DNA of 64,000 nucleotides, taken from Epinephelus fuscoguttatus. Lineage: Eukaryota; Chordata; Actinopteri; Perciformes; Serranidae. Both the position numbers and the translations under genes were made by a program. The stretch lies in contig NC_064756.1 in assembly GCF_011397635.1 (NCBI RefSeq), positions 37,646,133-37,710,132 of the forward strand, read 5' to 3'. Shown here piece by piece: positions 56,743-64,000 of the stretch. The first letter of the stretch is position 1. Every line of letters starts with the position of its first letter. The notes beneath the pieces are model-generated. The model was not told where the DNA came from, did no database searches, and worked only from the letters and a program-made list of their open reading frames with translations.

Positions 56743-57134
56743 ATGAGATGAGATAAGTACAGGACAGGACAGAAACTGCTGTGGAACTAGTTAAAATGCA
56801 ATATGCCATGGAAACACAATGTTAGCACTTTTGTACAAATAATTACAGTTGCACATTTTTTTCAAATGTTAAAAATGACTGGTTAATAGTGCAATTAGGA
56901 AGTGCAATGTCAGCACTATTTTTTCTGCAATTTCAATTGCACTTATTTTAATAAATAAATACAGATTTTAAAAGCATACATTACTCTGTGGTTAAAAGGA
57001 CTTGAAAGGATTCAAAACTCAAACTGCAGGACTTGGGACTTGAATTGAGACTTGTCAGTCTTGACTCGGGACTTGAGGGAAAAGACTTGAGACTTACTTG
57101 TGACTTGCAAAACAATGACTTGGTCCCACCTCTG
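55730..57134 (+). mobile_element. hAT element with BED-finger frame, 1.4 kb
   Basis: CAGAGGTG at 55730 is inverted at 57127-57134, with perfect 8-bp duplications TGCTATAC (55722-55729, 57135-57142). Both ends are filled with GACTTG/CAAGTC-type subterminal repeats. A frame (to 56278) ends in a BED-type finger: CKTCGSKITDGEGSTSNFVRHF plus HKEC, with Cys-X2-Cys and the histidine pair. The transposase core is absent, so this is a deletion derivative that kept its DNA-binding domain. An (AC)n microsatellite lies at 56697-56741. Confidence 0.9.
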
Positions 57135-57142
57135 TGCTATAC

Positions 57143-57436
57143 AATATAATGCGTAGCTTTGCAACATACACTGCTAAAGAAGATAAATAAGGGAAAACTT
57201 AATGATCACAGTATAACACCAAGTCAGTTAAACTTCATGGATACCAATCTGTCCATTTAGGAAGAACTAGTGTTTGTGCATCAGTTTCATTTGCTCTCTC
57301 CTTATACTTCCTGACTGATTCTTCTCTAGTTGTGTGTTATGCTGGGTCATTGTCACTACTGGTAGCATGAGGTGGCACCTACAGCCTATTCAGGTGGTCC
57401 TCAGGGATGGCACATTCAGGGCTGTAGAAGGCCATT
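57143..57436. other. No gene seen
   Basis: Unassigned spacer between two hAT-type sequences. Confidence 0.4.
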
Positions 57437-57660
57437 AACCTTGCAGGCAGTGCTGGACTGGCCATCAGGCATACCGGGGCCGATGGTAATTTTGGGCCGG
57501 GCCTTTTTTTTTTTTTTTTTTTTAGTCATGTCATGATATGAGGGCCGATGCCCCCTCCCACTTGGGCCTCGGCTGCCAGTTAGTCAATCATACAGAGAGA
57601 GGAGATTGACAAAATTGAGAAGAAACTGAAAGGAGGTGCGGAAAAAATAAGAGAAAAAAA
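57437..57660 (+). mobile_element. hAT 5' end, fuller copy of the 52.9-kb fragment
   Basis: GCAGTGCTGGACTGGCCATC with a (T)17 tract inside. The interior is truncated at the fold-back. Confidence 0.6.
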
Positions 57661-57661
57661 G

Positions 57662-58235
57662 CCACATGGCTAGTAATGGCTGCCAAGAACATTTTTCGTC
57701 AACCCTGTTACCATTCTAGCGTAACAGGGTTGACGTAACAGGGTTAACAAAGGTATGGTTTTGCGAGTACATGAAAATATACTTTCCTTACCAATAGTAG
57801 ACAATATATACATGGTTTTACAAGTTTCATCGCTAGCTGAGAGGGAAATTGAAATAATTGTGCACTTGGTGACAAGTTTTTGAAATTTGGCATGGTGTAA
57901 GGTATGGGTATAAGGTTTTCAAAAACCAAGCTGGGATAGCCACAAATTTCAATATGGCCCTCACCGGAGATTTGGATCTGCTCCAAATTGTAATGGGTTC
58001 CATGTTGGACCATGTTATACCTCTCCACCAAATTTAACACCATGCCAAATTTCAAAAACTTGTCACCAAGTGCACAATTTTTTCGATTTCCCTCTCAGCT
58101 AGCGATGAAACTTGTAAAACCATGTATATCTTGTAAATACTACTTTTGTCAAGCCTGTTACCATCAACCCTTTTATGCTAGAATGGTAACAGGGTTGACG
58201 AAAAATGTTCTTGGCAGCCATTACTAGCCATGTGG
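57662..58235. repeat. Fold-back: 574-bp palindrome with 138-bp loop
   Basis: 57662-57898 and 58037-58235 are near reverse complements (outer 59 bp exact, CCACATGGCTAGTAATGGCT side). Several 14-mers GTAACAGGGTTGAC sit in both arms. The two opposite-strand frames here are mirror images of one another and not genes. Confidence 0.95.
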
Positions 58236-58527
58236 TGAAGGTCATGAGACCACATGGTGTGCATTCATTCGTGGCTTATATCCTGTTATTTATGTACATT
58301 AAAAATTTCTAACAAATATCTTTTTAACGTGTCCTTTTGTGGAAACAGGGCTGACACAATAAGCTTGTCTCCTTCTGTCAAACATTATATAACTATTAGA
58401 AAAATCATGAAAATAAGAGGACACTTAATTGTCTTCTCACCAGCATGGTCACAAAAGGAAGCTGATTTCACTTCAAGGAAATGATGCAACTTTCGGAGCA
58501 GTCCATTATCTCAGAAGGGGTGTTTTC

Positions 58528-59115
58528 CAGTGTTGCCAACTTAGCGACTTTGTCACTACATTTAGCGACTTTTCAGACCCCTCTAGCGACTCTTTTTCAA
58601 AAAAGCGACTAGCAACAAATCTAGCGACTTTTTCTGTTGTTTCTGGAGACTCTGTCATGAGAGCACATATCGTTTCTATTCTTTTCAGCGAGCAGCAGAT
58701 ACTGCTGTGGGCTCCTCCCTTGCCCCAAAGCACTCAAAGGTGGCCCAGTCCTCCCTCCCAGCAGCAGTCAGAGCAGGAAATGTTAACCCCTCCACATCCA
58801 GACTGCAAGTGATTCACGCCGCTGGCTGATGATCCCGACCTGGCTTACAGTCAGGGCGGGATGTAAATGTAAAATTTTTTTTGTCTAATATAAATCACTT
58901 TAAGAAGGTTCATTTGTAGTTCTAAACATATTCAGGGTGTTCTTTTACTCAGTTTTTGTCTCTCTCACGACGTTATTCCTCTCTCCTACAGCATCCATTA
59001 CAATTAAATGCATATGGACAATTATGCAAATTAGGCAATGACGCCATTTAGCGACTTCTAGTGACTTTGAGGACAGCCAATAGCTACTTTTCTTACTGAG
59101 GGGTTGGCAACAGTG
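58528..59115. mobile_element. hAT-type element, 588 bp
   Basis: CAGTGTTGCCAAC at the left and the inverse of CACTGTTGCCAACC at the right, with perfect duplications GTGTTTTC (58520-58527, 59116-59123). Repeated AGCGACTTT motifs fill the left side. No protein. Confidence 0.95.
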
Positions 59116-59123
59116 GTGTTTTC

Positions 59124-60935
59124 ATTAAAAGTAACAGGGTTGACGACTACCTGGCGACTCAGCTAAATTGATGTTTTTTACAACATTTTACATATATTAA
59201 GAATAAAACCCATTCATGACTAATGAAAGGACACTTGAGGCTTTATATAAAAGTTTATGTTTTTATGATAGTTTGAATTTTTGGGCCTTAATAACTAGTA
59301 AAAGTAGGACAATCATATTGAGCGACAGGCCATTTTTACAGCTTTTGAATGATGCTTCATACAAAAAGGTGTTTAAAACTCCTTGAAAACAAAATAAATA
59401 AAATTTTACATTGTTTTAATGTTACAAGAGATATCATGGAAAATAAATTCTAAAATGATTATAGTGTATTTATTGTTTATTGACATTTAGAGCACAGTTT
59501 TGTTCGAGAGACACAAAATGGCACGTTTTTGTATAATCACCCATCAGCTAGTAGGGCTGTTTCTAACTAGCCCTATGAAAAATGTTGTTTTTTGGGGGCC
59601 ACTGGGACTAACAACTTTACTAGAGGCTTTTTATACCAAAATCTAAAATACAGCAGTTACATGACAAAGTGCTTGCTGTGCCTCATGGAAAACAGTTAGA
59701 TCTTCACTTTTAAAAAGTCCTCTAACCTTTGAAAGGACATTGAAGTTGCATATGTAGGTGAAATGTAATTATCTAGCTAACATTACTTACCAGTATGTTA
59801 ATTTTTCATGTGTAACATTAATCTTTGTTGTTACGATAATGACATTATCTTGTAGCTAGTGGTCTGTTGGCCTTTTGAATTAATTAGTTCTCATCAAAAA
59901 TGGTAAGGATTATTAGTTAATTAAGAAGGTTTTATCAACAAGTGCTGTTTTTTTAATTTTGCACTGGCCCACAGACCCTAAAAAATATTAGAATGGAAAG
60001 TAACTTGTACTTTGAATATTTTTTAATGAGTACTTTTTCTTACTTTTACTTGAGTCTCAAATGGTATTTTTCACTTTTATTTAAGTCATTTTTAGGGGAG
60101 TAATTTCACTTTTACTCGAGTATAGATTTTCAGCAGTTGTCCCACCACGTTACACCTCAGATGGGACAATGTGATTGAACCTCTGTCATCTCTGACAGCA
60201 AACCAAAGTATTGGTTGTTTTCCTTTTTAACAAAACATGTTAGCGATTAGCTTGCCTTCCTATGTTAACATGTTAAATTTAACACAGCCCAGGCTAGCTT
60301 AAGGTAAGACCTACTCCTTCTAAAAAGATGATTTATGATTTGTCACTACTCATAACACTTACACATTTGGCAAACATTTAACATAATTCAGTATTAACTT
60401 TAGCTCCATGTAAAATGAATAACCGTGATGGGATCATAATTAATAAATCTGAATTGTACTGAATGAAACATTAGGTCAAATTTAGAAAAGGAATATAAGT
60501 AATATTAATAAAGTAGTAGTAAAATAATTTAAGGCATTTGTTTTATATGACAGGAAAGAGAGGTACAATAAACCAGTAACACATTCCCAACCAAGATGAT
60601 TCATGTTAAATATATAATTCAGTGTAAGCTGATGAGTTAATTTTATAATGGGCAATTTTCTAATGTAGGTCTAAAAAGCAGTTAGACAGGGAAAGAGGAA
60701 TATCAATTGCTCTCAAAACACTTTTTGCTGTGTTATTTCTTATGTCATTCCAAGCATGTGAAAACAGTGTATATGTTAAGAGTAGGGTGTACAAGAAAAT
60801 TCGGGACAGATCACTTCCTGTATTGACTGAATAAAGGACAGTGCATCTTACCTCTCAAAACGGGACAATCCAGTATAGTGCGGGCGATTGAACCTATACC
60901 ATTGGTTACAGGAACAATCCCTTTTTGTTCTGGGT
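59124..60935. other. No gene seen
   Basis: AT-rich. Around 60.02-60.13 kb is an ACTTTTACTTGAGTA-type fish hAT end without a partner. Confidence 0.45.
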
Positions 60936-60989
60936 CAACCTGATCTCACAGAAATACGTGAAATGACCACGACCTCTTAACACCGCATT

Positions 60990-61037
60990 CCGTGGTGGCA
61001 GCACGTAATGGGTTGAAATTACGTGCTGCCACCACGG
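60990..61037. repeat. 20-bp perfect hairpin in the left TIR
   Basis: CCGTGGTGGCAGCACGTAAT pairs with 61018-61037 around an 8-nt loop. The mirror hairpin lies at 63683-63728. Confidence 0.97.
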
Positions 61038-61389
61038 AAACAATGCCAATGTAAAGTCAATTAGGATCCTTTCCCATCGTGGACACACGGATTCCCTGAT
61101 TCAATCACGTCACGTCAACCTCGTTTTCCTCAATGATATCTTTAACATTCCTGTACACACACAAAAACGCGGAAGTGTCCTTGATAACTCAACAATAGAC
61201 AGGTTAATGTCAAGGCCATAAAATAAAATAAATGTATTTTGCCAGCTTTTGATAGCGTAGAGCTTTAAGAGCATTGTGCTGTGGGCAGATGGCGTTCCAC
61301 TACTGTTTTGTAGCTGCTGTCCGCCGTCTGTGGGCTTAATGCCATTTCAGATTGCCGTCCGTCTGCCATAACTGAATCCGAACGCCACT

Positions 61390-61391
61390 AA

Positions 61392-61432
<41 letters not shown>
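61390..61432. repeat. (AAAT)n microsatellite
   Basis: About ten AAAT units. Confidence 0.98.
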
Positions 61433-61434
<2 letters not shown>

Positions 61435-61823
61435 GAAGATAAAAATAAGGCTGAGCACGGAAGAACCAGAGAGGAAACACCATCACATGGAGCCATCTGC
61501 CCCTGGCAACCCGGCCACCCTCCACTCCACCAGGGGAGAGCGGACCCCAAGCCAGCGCCACAGAACCAGCGGCTGTCCCCTGGTTATACCTCCGACCGTG
61601 GCAGCTGACACACAAACTGCTGCTGAAAATTACAGCCTACATTTTGATACAGGTAGGCTATATACATATTGCAAAAAGCATATTTTCGTTTCCAAATATT
61701 TACTTGAAAACGAAACCATTCATACGGTCAATATAAAACATTTTGTTAGTAATAAAAAACAAATGGAATCTCAATGTGACCGCGCCAGCCGGCGGGACTG
61801 CGGCTGAACCACTTCCAGTGTTC

Positions 61824-61865
61824 ATTCATTCATTCATTCATTCATTCATTCATTCAATCGCGTGT

Positions 61866-61919
<54 letters not shown>
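61824..61919. repeat. (ATTC)n and (GT)n microsatellites
   Basis: ATTC units at about 61824-61856 and a GT run at 61870-61919. Coding frames here are by-products. Confidence 0.98.
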
Positions 61920-61920
<1 letters not shown>

Positions 61921-62892
61921 TCAATAAAAAAAAGTAATTATTTCGGTGTTTATTTCTTTTATTCTTCCGTTTTTTTAATTAAAATGCGTAATATAGCCAA
62001 CAATATTATAGACCAAATGTTAATCTAATTATTATTGTAGAATGTATTTAGCAAATCATCACTCTCAACTGGAGACAGCAGCAAAAAAAAAAAAAAAAGG
62101 TATTATAAAAAGCCGACAAATAGTGTTAATTAATTGACGTGAGACATTGAAGAGGTTGTCTCCTATAGTCTGTAATTTTTTATTTTTTTGCTTATTTCAT
62201 TATTGTTATTGGTTTTACTTTTTAGTAGTATTGTATTGTCTGAGGATGACTCATGTTAATAACTATCTACAGTAAAAAAAGAAAAAACAAGCAAAGAAAC
62301 AAACAAAACTCATTTTATACACGGGGCCTTCGAAGTGCTCTCTGAAACTACACCTGGCATGGCTTGTGTCCAAAAAATGAAAAAATCTAAACTTTGTCGT
62401 AGAGCTAAACCAAATACATCATTGGAAAGGTCTCAACCTGGAGAGTAACATATGTCAGTATGAAGATTCTGCATGGCTCCTGCTTTCAGCCATTGACCTT
62501 TGAACCTTGACCTCAGTGCATGTTTGAGGGCTTATAACTCAGCAACTAAAGGGGGTACAGACATGGGACCAACTGTTATAGAGAGCTCTTGACCTCAGCT
62601 ATCATGTGAGTGTAGTCAACAACTGAGCGTGCTGTCAGATATGGATAAAATATGGATAAAATTAATTTTCACCCATTTAGAAATTAGATATTTAAAATCT
62701 GATTAGACAAGTGTGTTTACCATCCCCTTAAAGTCCACACTGTACTCTCAATTCAGTATTTACAACTTCCAAAAATGGGAAAAACACTTGGATTTTTAAA
62801 AAACTACAATTCCCTGGGACCGCGCCATGCAGTTTGATACATATCAGCAACATAGTTGTAGTTCTTCTGATTTGCAAAGTAGGGCTCTAAAT

Positions 62893-63420
62893 AGGGTTGT
62901 AAAAAGATATATCTACTGAATATATCTAATATCAAGCCGAACTAGTTATTGCACTCCACCTAGATGAACTATGGTAAGAAAAAGTAAAGATGTCGGCTAA
63001 TTTTCGATATTTTAGCTAATACACTAGAAACGGCGTTTTTGGGACGGTAGGTTCTGCTTATGCTTGTAAAATAGGGTTGTAAAAGATAGATCTACTGAAT
63101 AAATCTAATATCTAGTAAAGCCGAAGTAGTTATTACACTGCACCTAGATGAACCATGTTAAGAAAAAAAGCAAGGATGTTGGCTAATCGTAGTTATTTTA
63201 GATAGTACTCTAAAAACGGCGTTTTTGGGACGGTAGGTTTTTTGCGGCTTGTTGTAAAACAGGGTCGTAAAAAGATACATCTACTGAATATATCAAATGT
63301 CTAGTAAAGCTGAACAAGTAATGACACTGCACCTAGATGAAATATGTTAAGAAAAAGTAAGAATGATGGTTCATTTCAGATATTTTAGCAAGTTCTCTAG
63401 AAACAGCGTTTTTGTGATTG
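62893..63420. repeat. Three tandem units of 180-188 bp
   Basis: AGGGTTGTAAAAAGATATAT through AAACGGCGTTTTTGGGACGG recurs from 62893, 63073 and 63261, with the last unit shorter. A minisatellite core inside the transposon. Confidence 0.95.
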
Positions 63421-63791
63421 AATATTTGAATAGGCTATAACAAATATCTAGAACAGCTGAACTATCACGTTATTACCATTATTATTATTATTGGTGGGAA
63501 ATTATAACAGAGGAATGCATTTGCCGTTTTAATATCAAGGACACTTCCGCGTTTTTGTATGTATACAGGAATGTTAAAGATATCATTGAGGAAAACGAGG
63601 TTGACGTGACGTGATTGAATCAGGGAATCCGTGTGTCCACCACGGGAGAGGACCCTAATTGACTTTACATTGGCATTATTTTCGTGGTGGCAGCACGTAA
63701 TTTCAACCCATTACGTGCTGCCACCACGGAATGCGGTGTTAAGAGGTCGTGGTCATTTCATGTATTTCTGTGAGATCAGGTTGTTCTGGGT

Positions 63792-64000
63792 GCATGTGTA
63801 ACACTGTTGTAGAAGCCACAGATTTAGCTTAGTCTGATTGTCAGTAACGCTATACACGTAGACAGTGCAACAGGTACCAGAGCTCTGCAGGGATGTTTGC
63901 TAAATTAAAGGCAAATTTCTTTAGAAAAGAACTGCTGTTGGTGGTAAGCAACCAAGATTAGTCACAGGAAGGTTGGTTATGTACTGTAACCCTAGATTCT
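63792..64000. other. Window end, no gene seen
   Basis: Unassigned sequence. Confidence 0.4.

Larger units (their letters stand above)
60936..63783. mobile_element. 2.85-kb DNA transposon with 250-bp TIRs
   Basis: CAACCTGATCTCACAGAAAT starts the left TIR and its inverse ends the right. They are flanked by the 8-bp duplication TTCTGGGT (60928-60935, 63784-63791). Each TIR (60936-61185, 63534-63783) contains a perfect 20-bp hairpin. No transposase remains. The 8-bp duplication would fit hAT or P-type superfamilies, but the long hairpin-bearing TIRs do not match one I can name. Fragments also lie at 18.2 and 27.7 kb. Confidence 0.95.

Noticed and set aside
57744..58227. Two open frames on opposite strands at the fold-back
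   Set aside because: They are the same peptide read from the two arms of a palindrome, not genes.
61347..61937. Several frames across the microsatellites
   Set aside because: They consist of AAAT, ATTC and GT repeats and have no coding character.
1..64000. CRISPR arrays, rRNA, tRNA genes
   Set aside because: No regularly spaced repeat-spacer arrays, rRNA blocks or cloverleaf genes were seen; repeats here are tandem or transposon ends.

Overview
The window reads as teleost fish genomic DNA, probably a percomorph-like fish (an inference). The grounds are the repeat families and the gene style. There are L2-type LINE ends, hAT elements with 8-bp duplications, Tc1/mariner, PIF/Harbinger, P-element, CACTA-type and class-I-like endogenous retrovirus sequences, many (CA)n tracts, and exons with GT/AG borders. 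No rRNA, tRNA, CRISPR array or bacterial-style operon is visible. No ordinary single-copy host gene could be recognised with confidence. Nearly every coding signal is of transposon, retrovirus or transposon-derived type.

Layout. 0.1-2.2 kb: LINE fragments, a 29-bp minisatellite and one plus-strand coding exon. 2.6-10 kb: a broken minus-strand multi-exon gene (transposase-like block, then a block with a TNTCTVDN motif), interrupted by a 281-bp insertion with a 14-bp target duplication, a 1.45-kb terminal-inverted-repeat (TIR) element and an L2 LINE. 10.06-18.20 kb: a minus-strand endogenous retrovirus with two roughly 658-bp LTRs, a tRNA-Trp primer site, gag, protease, RT, a long RNase H-integrase frame and a damaged env. 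20.7-25.5 kb: a P-element (THAP9-like) transposase pseudogene, then a Tc1/mariner relic carrying one hAT insertion, with a TTAA-flanked element in its 3' part that itself holds another hAT.

28.86-51.40 kb is the main result. The two ends of a PIF/Harbinger element (shared TIR GGGTCCGTTTCACAAAGCAG) lie 22.5 kb apart. Exactly between them sits a block of about 21.1 kb that starts CACTC, ends GAGTG, and carries AACCCA/TGGGTT repeats just inside both ends. I read this as a giant CACTA (En/Spm-like) transposon inserted into a Harbinger element. Inside it, on the plus strand, is a ten-exon gene encoding a SAM-domain protein of the SAMD3-like type. Its exon phases are all consistent, and one frameshift lies in the last exon. 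A THAP-domain exon lies upstream. In its second intron is an 838-codon transposase-like gene with two zinc-finger-like motifs and a single internal TGA. A transposase nested in an intron of a second element gene resembles the tnpD-in-tnpA layout of maize En/Spm. The SAM gene might therefore be a DNA-binding partner of the transposase, which is inference.

51.4-64 kb: mostly non-autonomous elements. These are a hAT with a BED-finger frame and perfect 8-bp duplications (55.73-57.13), a 574-bp fold-back (57.66-58.24), a small hAT (58.53-59.12), and a 2.85-kb element with 250-bp TIRs, internal hairpins and three tandem 180-bp units (60.94-63.78). Exon boundaries come from reading frames and splice consensus only, and family names come from motif recognition without database searches.
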